DNA from: Herminiimonas contaminans
GTDB taxonomy: Bacteria > Pseudomonadota > Gammaproteobacteria > Burkholderiales > Burkholderiaceae_D
Direction of reading: 5' to 3'
DNA length: 64,000 nt
NCBI RefSeq assembly: GCF_015645465.1
Contig: NZ_JADOEL010000004.1
Span: forward strand, 1 to 64,000
In this document: piece by piece, positions 1 to 7,118 of the stretch
Layout: every line of letters begins with the position of its first letter
Numbering within the stretch: the stretch's first letter is position 1
Notes under the pieces: generated by a model
Seen by the model: the letters and a program-made list of their open reading frames with translations, nothing else
Told to the model about the DNA's origin: nothing
The model's database searches: none
Program-made: the position numbers and the translations under genes

Positions 1-57
1 TTCTGCTTGCTTAAGGATGGCAATAATCTGGCTTTCCGAAAAACGCGACTTCTTCAT
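1..57 (-). CDS. IS3-type transposase OrfA, N-terminal fragment (cut by window edge)
   Basis: Nineteen codons are visible from an ATG at 57 running off the left edge. The start reads MKKSRFSESQIIAILKQAE, which matches the well-known beginning of OrfA in the IS407-like branch of the IS3 family. There it begins the helix-turn-helix that binds the element ends. In IS3 elements OrfA is joined to the OrfB integrase by a -1 frameshift. Whether this copy is intact cannot be judged. The family call rests on recognising this N-terminal string; the short length is the main limit. Confidence 0.7.
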   Translation of the reverse strand, partial: MKKSRFSESQIIAILKQAE

Positions 58-105
58 GTAAAACTTCCTCAATTTCGATTGGAGAAAATTCTACTTTCAA
101 ATTCA
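1..105 (-). mobile_element. End of an IS3-family insertion sequence
   Basis: The left edge of the window carries the first codons of an IS3-type orfA on the minus strand with a good ribosome binding site (GAGGAA, complement of about 65-70). The outer tip is placed at about 105 because IS3-family ends begin TG and the minus strand reads TGAATTTGAAAGTAG from 105 inward. The tip is a guess: the other end and any target duplication lie outside the window. Confidence 0.55.
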
Positions 106-640
106 CTTCTTTTCCGGGGGGATTACCGTACTGCTTCTTTGCATGGGTATGCTTCGGAGCCCATTAATAGGCAATTGCGTGTGCCCTCGAGTTAAGCGAA
201 TGTTCGAAACAGAATCGCACCAAGGCCATAAAGCAAGGAATCTTGAGACGTCCATCTTTGCGTTTCCGAATGCGACTTAATTTCTATGCTGTGCCCTCCA
301 AGATGCACATCAAGCGGCGGCTGTAAATGTATCAGGAAAAGACCAATAGTCTTGCATTAAAACATTAAAATATTCGCAACATTAGCAAAGAATTGATGCA
401 TCTCTATACTTAATTACTGCTTCATCCTTTTCGCTAGCCAATCGTGGTTAGATTGGCTAGCGCACTTTCAAGGTAAGTATGTGGGCCTGCTTTGAAAACC
501 ATGCTGATATGAGAAACGCGTGTTTATAAGGAATAACAGCAATTCGCAATGGCGTTAAATATTCGTTAATTGTATTTTAACGAAATCTTCATATTTCCAT
601 TGACAGTGGGTATCCGCTGGCCTATTTTGAAGCTAAGTAG
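106..640. other. Gene-free stretch between the IS end and the riboswitch
   Basis: No open frame here looks like a protein gene; the 62-codon frame over 7-195 overlaps the IS end antisense and has no family character. The stretch is AT-richer than the flanking genes. Its one strong signal is a perfect 12-bp inverted repeat at 432-462. The promoter for the riboswitch transcript should lie in about 540-640. Confidence 0.6.
432..462. repeat. Perfect 12-bp hairpin
   Basis: CGCTAGCCAATC (432-443) is exactly complementary to GATTGGCTAGCG (451-462) around the 7-base loop GTGGTTA. Neither side is followed by a T run, so it is not a classical intrinsic terminator. It could be a transposon-associated end, a structured RNA or a protein site. 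No function is assigned. Confidence 0.8.
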
Positions 641-758
641 TCGCCCTTAAAGGGGAGTAGCTTTACTGCAGAAGCCGTCATTACGGGATTTCCCCGGCCT
701 GCAGGCAACGGCAACGTTGTAGCGAGACCTTTACCGATAGCAGGTAAAGGTTTTTTTT
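641..758 (+). promoter_or_regulatory. yybP-ykoY (manganese) riboswitch with expression platform
   Basis: The leader of the TerC gene carries the hallmark strings of this class: CTTAAAGGGGAGTAGC at 645-660, the CAACG elements around 706-716, and GTAGCGAGACCTTTACC ending at 735. In this family Mn2+ binds between two stacked helices and turns on Mn exporters and TerC-like proteins. The 3' strand of the aptamer (ACCTTTACC, 727-735) is also the 5' arm of an intrinsic terminator. Ligand binding would therefore block termination and switch the gene on. Boundaries are approximate. Class recognition is from motif memory, not a covariance search. Confidence 0.9.
727..758 (+). terminator. Riboswitch-controlled intrinsic terminator
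   Basis: ACCTTTACC (727-735) pairs perfectly with GGTAAAGGT (743-751) around GATAGCA and is followed directly by a T run to 758. The 5' arm is shared with the aptamer's closing helix, which makes the two folds mutually exclusive. It lies about 60 bases before the TerC start. Confidence 0.9.
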
Positions 759-819
759 CGCGCAAATCTTTTCTGCATGCCGGCGGGCGAAGGTGGTCGG
801 TCGCTTGCGAGGAGGAGAC

Positions 820-1530
820 ATGGACATGTTCTCGGCGGAATTCTTCTCGGCTTTGCTCGCGATCATCATCATCGATCTGGTACTGGCCGGTGATAACGCG
901 ATAGTGATAGCCCTGGTTGCGCGCAAGCTGCCGCACCATTTGCAACGCATCACCATCATCGGCGGTACGGTCGGCGCAGTTGCAGTGCGGATTGCCATGA
1001 CGGTCGCGATAGTCTGGCTGTTGAATGTGCCTGGTTTGCTGCTGATAGGTGGTTTGCTGCTGGTCTGGATCGCCTACAAATTACTGGCGCCGGCCCAGGC
1101 AGAAAAGAAACATGGTGAGTTGTCGGGTTCGCGTGTCGGCTTGTGGGCTGCGATCCGCACCATCATCGTGGCAGATGCAGTGATGGGCATGGATAACGTA
1201 TTGGGTGTAGCCGGTGCAGCACATGGTGATTTTCTGCTGGTGGTGCTAGGCCTGCTGATCAGTGTGCCGATTATGGTGTTGGGCAGCACGCTGATTTTGA
1301 AATGGGTCGAGCGCTATCCGGTCATCATTTATATAGGTGCAGGTGTGCTGGCGTGGACGGCGGCAACGATGATTTCGAATGAAGCGATGGTGCTGGAATA
1401 TTTGCTGGAGAACAGAGTAGTGGAATGGTTGCTGTATGGCCTGATTGTAGGCGGGGTCATACTAAGTGGTTTGCTGAGGAATGCGCCTATCAAATCGACA
1501 AGCGGGGAGGCAACACCAAAACATCCATAA
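820..1530 (+). CDS. TerC-family integral membrane protein (YkoY-like, probable Mn exporter)
   Basis: The 236-residue protein is almost entirely membrane segments (about seven). It shows the TerC signature acidic motifs inside the membrane: LAGDN near residues 22-26 and a second acidic motif VADAVMGMDN near 117-126. TerC/Alx/YkoY proteins are linked to Mn2+ homeostasis and to tellurite or pH response. The riboswitch upstream supports Mn2+ export here. The frame is open from a GTG at 793, but the ATG at 820 is preferred because GAGGAG (810-816) sits just before it; ATG 826 is also possible. A stress protein gene follows after 51 bases. Confidence 0.88.
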   Translation: MDMFSAEFFSALLAIIIIDLVLAGDNAIVIALVARKLPHHLQRITIIGGTVGAVAVRIAMTVAIVWLLNVPGLLLIGGLLLVWIAYKLLAPAQAEKKHGELSGSRVGLWAAIRTIIVADAVMGMDNVLGVAGAAHGDFLLVVLGLLISVPIMVLGSTLILKWVERYPVIIYIGAGVLAWTAATMISNEAMVLEYLLENRVVEWLLYGLIVGGVILSGLLRNAPIKSTSGEATPKHP

Positions 1531-1581
1531 GAACACAGTTCACATCAACCGTTAACGTTTATACATTGCGAGGAAAGTATC

Positions 1582-2085
1582 ATGCTAAACATTCTCATAC
1601 CCGTAGATGGTTCGCGGAATGCACTGCGTGCAGTGGAATACGTTATTCAATATCGTGCCATGCATGACGAATTGATCAACGTGAAACTGGCGAATGTCCA
1701 ACCGCGTCTGTCGAGATACATCACACGTTTTGTGCCTTCCGGTAACGTGCGTTTGCTGCAAGAAGAACGTGCCGAGCAAGCATTGCAAGGCGCTGTAGAT
1801 ATGCTGAGCAAAGCAGGAGTCGAGCACTCGGTTCATATACGCAAAGGTGATGCCGCTGAAGGCATAGTCGCTTGTGCACAAGAAACCGCGGCGCAGAAAA
1901 TCGTGATGGGCACCACACGCAAGAATGCCTTGTCGCGTTTCTTCGAAGGCTCGGTCGTCAACAAAGTGATGGCGATGACTGAACTGCCTGTCGAAGTAAT
2001 TGCGAAAGAAAACGGCAGCAAGCTGGAACGCTTCGGCATCCCGGTTGGTGTTGGCCTGGCATTCTTATGGTTAGCTATCGAATGA
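1582..2085 (+). CDS. Universal stress protein, UspA family
   Basis: A single Usp domain covers roughly residues 1-142. The start MLNILIPVDGSRNALRAVEY gives the first strand and Asp, and VMGTTRKN...FFEGSVVNKVM matches the ATP-binding G-x2-G-x9-G-S/N pattern with some divergence. Family members bind ATP or AMP and are induced by stress; the precise role is usually unknown. The odd part is a 20-residue hydrophobic tail (GIPVGVGLAFLWLAIE) not needed for the fold, which could touch the membrane. It lies 51 bases after the TerC gene and may share its Mn-responsive transcript. Confidence 0.85.
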   Translation: MLNILIPVDGSRNALRAVEYVIQYRAMHDELINVKLANVQPRLSRYITRFVPSGNVRLLQEERAEQALQGAVDMLSKAGVEHSVHIRKGDAAEGIVACAQETAAQKIVMGTTRKNALSRFFEGSVVNKVMAMTELPVEVIAKENGSKLERFGIPVGVGLAFLWLAIE

Positions 2086-2125
2086 GGGATGCGTTCCCGA
2101 ACTCACTCAATCTCAAGTTGTACCC

Positions 2126-2152
2126 AAGCCGGCGTTGATGCCGGCTTTTTTT
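2126..2152 (+). terminator. Intrinsic terminator after the usp gene
   Basis: AAGCCGGC (2126-2133) and GCCGGCTT (2140-2147) form a perfect stem around GTTGAT, followed by T to 2152. It ends the TerC-Usp transcription unit. Confidence 0.88.
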
Positions 2153-2663
2153 ATGCGCAAATTTATCTGCATTAGCTTATTCATTATCTAAATGCGCTTA
2201 CGTCGCCTGCATGCAGCGTGACAAGCGCGTATATATCACTCACGCCGCAAAGCAAGACGTAGCAACGATCTCGCGCCTCCCATCGAATCAGGTCGGGCAT
2301 ATCTCACGTCTCATATCTATACGCATTTACTGTTGCGCCAATTTCAGAAAGTGGAATTTAGATATGAGGGAAAGCGGATATAGAAGTGAAATTTTGTTGG
2401 TATTGAATCGGAAAACACGATGCTATTCTGGCCTCGCTGGGGATACGGCAGTGTCTGCTTTTATCAGAGCAGGCTGACGATCATGGAGTCCAAGCTTCAT
2501 GCCACAGCATACCAGCCCGGGTCATGAGCAGAGTTCACGGCGCTGGCGAGGTAGTGGATAACACGTGATGCGTGTCTATATCCCCAAATATTCATCGTAG
2601 AAATTTCGGTAATGAAGATAGCGCGCTGAACGAACAACTGTTCGCGGCGTATGGAGAAATAAA
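2153..2663. other. Gene-poor stretch before tonB
   Basis: I see no convincing gene. An 88-codon frame at 2211-2477 has mixed, non-family-like composition, no clear ribosome binding site and no partner, so it is left out. The last 100 bases should hold the tonB promoter; a short palindrome at 2631-2644 is the only clear site. No obvious Fur box (GATAATGATAATCATTATC-like) is visible. Confidence 0.5.
2631..2644. promoter_or_regulatory. Palindrome just upstream of tonB (possible operator)
   Basis: CGAACA-AC-TGTTCG is a perfect 6-bp inverted repeat with a 2-base centre, 19 bases before the tonB ATG. Its position would suit a repressor or a leader structure. Function is inferred from position only. 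Confidence 0.3.
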
Positions 2664-3284
2664 ATGGATTTCGCCTTAGACAGACAACAGCAGTACTCGA
2701 ACAAATCTATCGCCAGTATAGGCGTGACCGTCTTGCTGCATCTACTGATCGGTTATGCGCTGGTGACAGGCCTCGCACGTGATGTCATCAATGTCATCAG
2801 CAAGCCGATAGAGACCCGCATCATCGAAGAAGTGAAGTTGCCGCCACCGCCGCCGCAAGTCAAAACACCCCCGCCACCCAAATTCGTCAAACCACCTCCA
2901 GCATATGTTCCGCCACCTGAAGTGCAGGTGAATGTACAGCCTCAGCCTAATGTGATTGCAACTGTCAGCAGCGCGCCACCTGAACCATACGTTCCTCCTG
3001 CACCGACTCCTGCCGTCGCAAAAGTCGGTCTGGCTTGCCCGGACTCAACCCGCATCCGCCAATCGCTGGAATATCCACGTCAGGCATTGCAAAACAATAT
3101 CTCCGGCAATGTGTTGGTGCAGTTTGTAGTCGGCACCAATGGCCAATCGCGAGACTTCAGCCTGATTCGTTCTGCTCACCCAGTGCTTAATCGTGCTGCG
3201 CTGGATGCGGCACAACGTTTCAACTGCGTGGGTCAGGGGCGTGAAGTTGTGGTGCAAGTACCTTTCGAATTCAAAGTTGAGTAG
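2664..3284 (+). CDS. tonB: TonB energy-transducing protein
   Basis: TonB spans the periplasm and passes proton-motive energy from ExbB-ExbD to outer-membrane TonB-dependent receptors. The 206-residue protein has the full layout: short cytoplasmic tail, one membrane helix (about residues 19-40), a proline-rich spacer (about 55-115) and the C-terminal TonB domain (about 120-206) with YPRQAL and GNVLVQFVV strands. Two cysteines in the C-terminal domain (C125, C188) could form a disulfide, which is not a general TonB feature. GGAGAAA precedes the ATG. exbB and two exbD genes follow. The window also encodes two TonB-dependent receptors about 20 kb away, plausible clients. Confidence 0.93.
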   Translation: MDFALDRQQQYSNKSIASIGVTVLLHLLIGYALVTGLARDVINVISKPIETRIIEEVKLPPPPPQVKTPPPPKFVKPPPAYVPPPEVQVNVQPQPNVIATVSSAPPEPYVPPAPTPAVAKVGLACPDSTRIRQSLEYPRQALQNNISGNVLVQFVVGTNGQSRDFSLIRSAHPVLNRAALDAAQRFNCVGQGREVVVQVPFEFKVE

Positions 3285-3380
3285 CGGGCGATCACCGGTA
3301 GTTGAGTGCGCCATCCGTCTTCAACTGCCTACTACCTTTATCTTCAGCTTTGTGCTGTGCAATTTTTAATTGGAGAAATC

Positions 3381-4220
3381 ATGTTTAGCCGTAATCGTTT
3401 ATCCGCAGTTGCCGTCTTCCTGGCAATTTTCTTTAGTGCTCCTGCTTACTCCGCTGGCAATACAGCGGCACCTGCCGTCGCTGCGGCGCCAGCCATCGTC
3501 GCCGCACAGGCCGCATCTGGCAGCGCTGCAGCACAAGCAGGTGAACATGGCAAGGAAGCGAATCCTTACGGCATCTCCGCGTTGTGGAATGGCAGTGATT
3601 TCGTCGCCAAAGGTACCTTGCTGATCCTCCTGCTGTTCTCGATCGGCAGCTGGTACATCATCGTCGCCAAGCTGCTGGCACAACGCAAGTTGCACAAACA
3701 GGCACGTGATACCGAACGCACCTTCTGGGATGCCGGCACGGTACGTCAAGGCCTGGATACTTTGGAAAGCGGCACGCCTTTCCATTTCATCGGTACCCTG
3801 GCATTGAAAGCAACCGAACATCACAGTGGCTTGCTGGCGCATGTGGATTTCAATACCTGGGTAGTACAGTCCCTGCACAGCTCGGTCGATACCGTGAAGA
3901 ACCGCCTGCAGGATGGCCTGGCTTTCCTCGCGACGGTAGGCTCCACCGCGCCGTTCGTCGGTTTGTTCGGTACGGTCTGGGGTATTTATCACGCGTTGAC
4001 AGCAATCGGTCTGTCCGGCCAGGCATCGATCGATAAAGTAGCGGGCCCGGTAGGTGAGGCGTTGATCATGACCGCGATTGGTCTGGCAGTGGCGGTGCCG
4101 GCAGTGCTGGGCTACAACTTGCTGGTACGTCGTAACAAAGCCGCGCTGGAAAAAGTGCAAGACTTCAGCTCCACCCTGCACGCTGTACTGCTCAGCTCCG
4201 CGCCGTCCAAAGCGAGCTAA
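3381..4220 (+). CDS. exbB: ExbB proton channel subunit (MotA/TolQ/ExbB family)
   Basis: ExbB forms the pentameric inner-membrane scaffold of the TonB motor. The 279-residue protein begins with a cleavable-looking signal sequence (MFSRNRLSAVAVFLAIFFSA, then PAYSAG) and an Ala-rich periplasmic stretch. Three membrane helices follow, with the conserved GSTAPFVGLFGTVWGIYHAL and GPVGEALIMTAIGLAVAVPA segments. An N-terminal extension of this type is known in ExbB of several proteobacteria. The frame is open from 3306, but the ATG at 3381 has TTGGAGAAATC before it and begins the signal peptide. It is followed after 3 bases by exbD. Confidence 0.93.
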   Translation: MFSRNRLSAVAVFLAIFFSAPAYSAGNTAAPAVAAAPAIVAAQAASGSAAAQAGEHGKEANPYGISALWNGSDFVAKGTLLILLLFSIGSWYIIVAKLLAQRKLHKQARDTERTFWDAGTVRQGLDTLESGTPFHFIGTLALKATEHHSGLLAHVDFNTWVVQSLHSSVDTVKNRLQDGLAFLATVGSTAPFVGLFGTVWGIYHALTAIGLSGQASIDKVAGPVGEALIMTAIGLAVAVPAVLGYNLLVRRNKAALEKVQDFSSTLHAVLLSSAPSKAS

Positions 4221-4223
4221 ATC

Positions 4224-4652
4224 ATGGCGCTTACTTTTGGCAATGGCGGGGAAGAAGATAACGTGGTGTCAGAGATCAACACCACGCCGCTGGTCGACGT
4301 GATGCTGGTGCTGCTGATTATCTTCCTGATTACGATCCCGGTCGTCACCAATACGATAGCAGTGAATCTGCCACACGAAGAAAACCATGTGCGCGAAACC
4401 AAGCCGGAAAACATCAATCTGTCGGTTGATAAAAACGGCAAGATTTACTGGGATCAGGAATCGATAGCAGGTGCCGAAGCACTGACCAACCGTCTCAAAA
4501 CTGTCGCCGTGCAACAGCCGCAACCAGAGATCCAGATACGTGGCGATGGCGATGCGAAGTATGAAGCAATCGGCCGTGTGATCTTTGCCTGCCAGCGTGC
4601 CGGTATCGTCAAGATAGGTTTCATCACCGAGCCAGCGCCGCGCGGTGCATAA
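4224..4652 (+). CDS. exbD: ExbD biopolymer transport protein, first copy
   Basis: The 142-residue protein has the ExbD layout: a short cytoplasmic N-terminus, one membrane helix (about 23-42) and a periplasmic domain. The helix carries the essential proton-relay aspartate, D25, in NTTPLVDVMLV. The start lies 3 bases after the exbB stop, so the two are translationally coupled. A second exbD follows 20 bases later. Two ExbD paralogs after ExbB are known from Xanthomonas-type clusters, where the second is needed only for some substrates. Which of these two serves which receptor cannot be told. Confidence 0.93.
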   Translation: MALTFGNGGEEDNVVSEINTTPLVDVMLVLLIIFLITIPVVTNTIAVNLPHEENHVRETKPENINLSVDKNGKIYWDQESIAGAEALTNRLKTVAVQQPQPEIQIRGDGDAKYEAIGRVIFACQRAGIVKIGFITEPAPRGA

Positions 4653-4672
4653 ATTCAAGTAAAGGATAAATC

Positions 4673-5104
4673 ATGGGCATGAGCGTAGGCTCAGGCAGTG
4701 GCTCCGGCGAACCGGAAGTCATGTCGGAAATGAATACCACGCCGCTGATCGACGTGATGCTGGTTTTACTTATCATGCTGATCATCACGATACCGATCCA
4801 GCTGCATAATGTAGAGCTCAATCTGCCAGCCGGTAATCCACCACCGCAAACGGTAATTCCGGAAGTGGTTCAGGTCGATATCAATGCGGCAGGAGTGGTA
4901 AGCTGGAACGGCGAAACCATCGCAGATCGTGAAGTGCTGGACAGCAAGTTGTCCGGTGCGGCAGCGCAAGATGTGCAACCGGAACTGCACCTGCGTGCAG
5001 ATCGCAATGCGCCATACAAGGCGGTGGCAGCGGTATTGGCGTCGGCACAGCGATTGGGCGCGAACAAGCTGGGTCTGGTTGGCAACGAACAATTTGCCCA
5101 ATAG
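4673..5104 (+). CDS. exbD: ExbD biopolymer transport protein, second copy
   Basis: This 143-residue ExbD has a Ser/Gly-rich N-terminus, then NTTPLIDVMLV with the proton-relay aspartate D27 and one membrane helix. The periplasmic part diverges clearly from the first copy (QLHNVELNLPAGNPPP versus VNLPHEENHV). The key residue and the fold are kept, so it should be a working motor subunit with a different periplasmic face. ATG 4679 is an alternative start. It is the last gene of the tonB-exbB-exbD-exbD run. Confidence 0.92.
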   Translation: MGMSVGSGSGSGEPEVMSEMNTTPLIDVMLVLLIMLIITIPIQLHNVELNLPAGNPPPQTVIPEVVQVDINAAGVVSWNGETIADREVLDSKLSGAAAQDVQPELHLRADRNAPYKAVAAVLASAQRLGANKLGLVGNEQFAQ

Positions 5105-5140
5105 ACTCTGGAACTATCTTGGGAAGAAAGCACGATAACG

Positions 5141-5617
5141 ATGGCTGAAGTACTGAGTTTCAACAAACAGGGTGGCAAGGCAGATATCTATGCGGAGTTA
5201 TTACCGCAGATAGCAGCATTGCTGGCGGCGGAGTCTGACCTGATTGCTAACCAGGCCAATATCGCAGCCGTCCTGCATCAGGCCTTCGGCTTTCACTGGG
5301 TAGGCTTTTATCGTGTGCAAAAGGACGAGCTGGTGCTTGGACCTTTCCAGGGGCCACTTGCCTGCACCCGCATCGCCAAAGGCAAGGGCGTATGCGGCAG
5401 CGCCTGGCAGCAGTCGGCAACCATCGTGGTACCGGATGTAGATCAGTTCCCTGGCCACATCGCATGCAGTTCCTTGTCTCGTTCCGAAATCGTTGTTCCT
5501 TACTTCGACCGTAACGGCGAGGTCGCGGGCGTACTGGATGTAGATAGTGAATATCCGGATGCATTTTCCGCCCTCGACCAATTGTGGCTGGAGAAAATCG
5601 CCGCATTACTCATCTAG
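5141..5617 (+). CDS. msrC: Free methionine-(R)-sulfoxide reductase, GAF domain
   Basis: The enzyme reduces free Met-R-sulfoxide in the cytoplasm with thioredoxin. The 158-residue protein is one GAF domain and carries the three catalytic/resolving cysteines at C75, C85 and C109. Their spacing of 10 and 24 residues is identical to that I recall for E. coli fRMsr (C84, C94, C118). Surrounding motifs GPLACTRIAKGKGVCG and HIACSSLSRSEIVVP are typical. It starts 36 bases after the second exbD on the same strand and may be cotranscribed. It fits the sulfur theme of the neighbourhood but is a common housekeeping repair enzyme. Confidence 0.9.
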   Translation: MAEVLSFNKQGGKADIYAELLPQIAALLAAESDLIANQANIAAVLHQAFGFHWVGFYRVQKDELVLGPFQGPLACTRIAKGKGVCGSAWQQSATIVVPDVDQFPGHIACSSLSRSEIVVPYFDRNGEVAGVLDVDSEYPDAFSALDQLWLEKIAALLI

Positions 5618-5757
5618 ATTTTACCTATAAACAAGGCGTGTAGTTTTTCATACGCGCCCACACCAATCATCGCATCCCGCAGTGCCTACCGGAGCCCATA
5701 TATGCGCATCCGGCTACACCTTGCGCGCATGCTTTTACTTCAGAAAGATTTGTACTC

Positions 5758-6771
5758 ATGGGACTGAAAGATTATCGTAACTTCGGACGCACCGGCGTCA
5801 AGATCTCACCACTGACTTTGGGCTGCATGATGTTCGGCAACAAGACCGAGCTGGATGACACGATACGCATTATTGATCGTGCAATTGATGCAGGCATCAA
5901 CATCATCGATACCGCGAATGTCTATGCACGTGGTCGCAGTGAAGAGTTCACAGGTGAAGCACTGAAGCGCAATGGCAAGCGCAAGGATATCTTCCTTGCG
6001 TCCAAAGTCCATCTGCCCATGCATGATACCGATGGCAATCTGCGTGGGAGTTCGCGTCGTCATATCATCCAGCAGGTGGAAGACAGCCTGCGTCGCCTGC
6101 AAACAGATTATCTCGATCTGTATCAGATACACAGACCGGAACCGAGCACCGCGATAGATGAAACACTGCGTGCGCTGGATGACCTGGTGAAGTCGGGCAA
6201 GGTGCGCTACATAGGCTCGACGACATTCGCAGGCTGGCAGGTAGTCGAAGCGCTGTGGGCCAGCAAGGAGCTGGGCCTGAATCGCTTTGTGTCGGAACAG
6301 CCACCGTACAATCTGCTGGATAGACGCATAGAACGCGAGCTACTGCCTGTGGCGGAAACCTTTGGATTGGCAGTGATCCCGTGGAGCCCGATCGGTGGAG
6401 GTTTGTTGTCCGGCAAGTATCGCAAAGGCCAGCCTTTGCCACTGGACTCGCGTTACACCAATCCGAATCCTATGCAGGCGCGCCGCTTTGTCGATCGGGT
6501 GTTTGATGTGATTGAACCCTTGTCCGAGCTGGCAGCAGAAAAAGGTTTGCCATTGTCGCAACTGGCATTGGCCTGGGTTGCGCAGCAGCGTGGTGTTACC
6601 AGCGCCATCACCGGCCCTCGCACGCTGGAGCAACTGGAAGATGCATTGAAGGCGATAGAAGTGACGCTGACGCCTGAGGACTTGCAACGCATAGATGCCA
6701 TCATTCCGCCTGGCACACATGTCGGTCCGTTCTATGAAGCTAATTTCGGCGCGAGTGCTTATCGCTGGTAA
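5758..6771 (+). CDS. Aldo/keto reductase (oxidoreductase, first copy)
   Basis: This 337-residue TIM-barrel enzyme should reduce an aldehyde or ketone with NADPH. The catalytic tetrad is visible as D51, Y56 (DTANVY), K83 (ASKVH) and H125 (YQIHRP). The C-terminal AITGPRTLEQL segment is the expected NADPH-binding region. It is of the YghZ/Tas-like AKR type. The substrate is unknown. A paralog of the same length lies at 9940-10953, and the pair brackets the monooxygenase genes. That arrangement suggests, but does not prove, a role in processing aldehydes released by oxygenation. Confidence 0.88.
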   Translation: MGLKDYRNFGRTGVKISPLTLGCMMFGNKTELDDTIRIIDRAIDAGINIIDTANVYARGRSEEFTGEALKRNGKRKDIFLASKVHLPMHDTDGNLRGSSRRHIIQQVEDSLRRLQTDYLDLYQIHRPEPSTAIDETLRALDDLVKSGKVRYIGSTTFAGWQVVEALWASKELGLNRFVSEQPPYNLLDRRIERELLPVAETFGLAVIPWSPIGGGLLSGKYRKGQPLPLDSRYTNPNPMQARRFVDRVFDVIEPLSELAAEKGLPLSQLALAWVAQQRGVTSAITGPRTLEQLEDALKAIEVTLTPEDLQRIDAIIPPGTHVGPFYEANFGASAYRW

Positions 6772-7118
6772 CGCTCAGTCGGTGCGGTGCATGCAGCCAG
6801 CCTGTATGCACCGACTGATACTCCCTTGTCCTATCCACATATAAAGCTAAGCATTGCACCAGAGGAGTTTGAACTCCGAACCTAAGCGGAATATTGAAAT
6901 GAAATTTGCTTGGTTCTTTAGCGAGCAATGAATTGATATTGTTCTCCGGTCGGACTGCTTAAGCCTCGCTATCACCAGCGATCCCGCTGCGTGATCGACG
7001 ACAGAATAACCATCCCAGAAGTCTCTGCCGGTTTGCCGTATGTATCACGGTGCGCCGCTGCTATGGCTTTTTCACGCGCTAACAATTGTTGTACCCATCA
7101 GAGAATCCGGAATCAAGT
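6772..7118. other. Intergenic region with a terminator-like hairpin and small palindromes
   Basis: CAGTCGGTGC (6776-6785) pairs with GCACCGACTG (6808-6817), with a further inner stem (GCATGCAG/CTGTATGC). It starts 4 bases after the reductase stop, so it is probably a 3'-end hairpin although no T run follows. GGAGTT-TG-AACTCC lies at 6864-6877, and the perfect palindrome AACAATTGTT at 7081-7090 is 28 bases before the next start codon. The promoter of the monooxygenase operon should lie here. No gene is seen. Confidence 0.6.

Noticed and set aside
2211-2477. 88-codon open frame before tonB
   Set aside because: No ribosome binding site, no recognisable motif, mixed composition unlike the neighbours; treated as chance.
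3399-4181. 260-codon minus-strand open frame
   Set aside because: Antisense to exbB, with Gln/Arg-rich composition typical of mirror frames.
6818-7118. Possible sigma-54 promoter for the SfnB-type operon
   Set aside because: SfnR-type control would need TGGCAC-N5-TTGCA-like spacing; no such site is visible here or before 19066.
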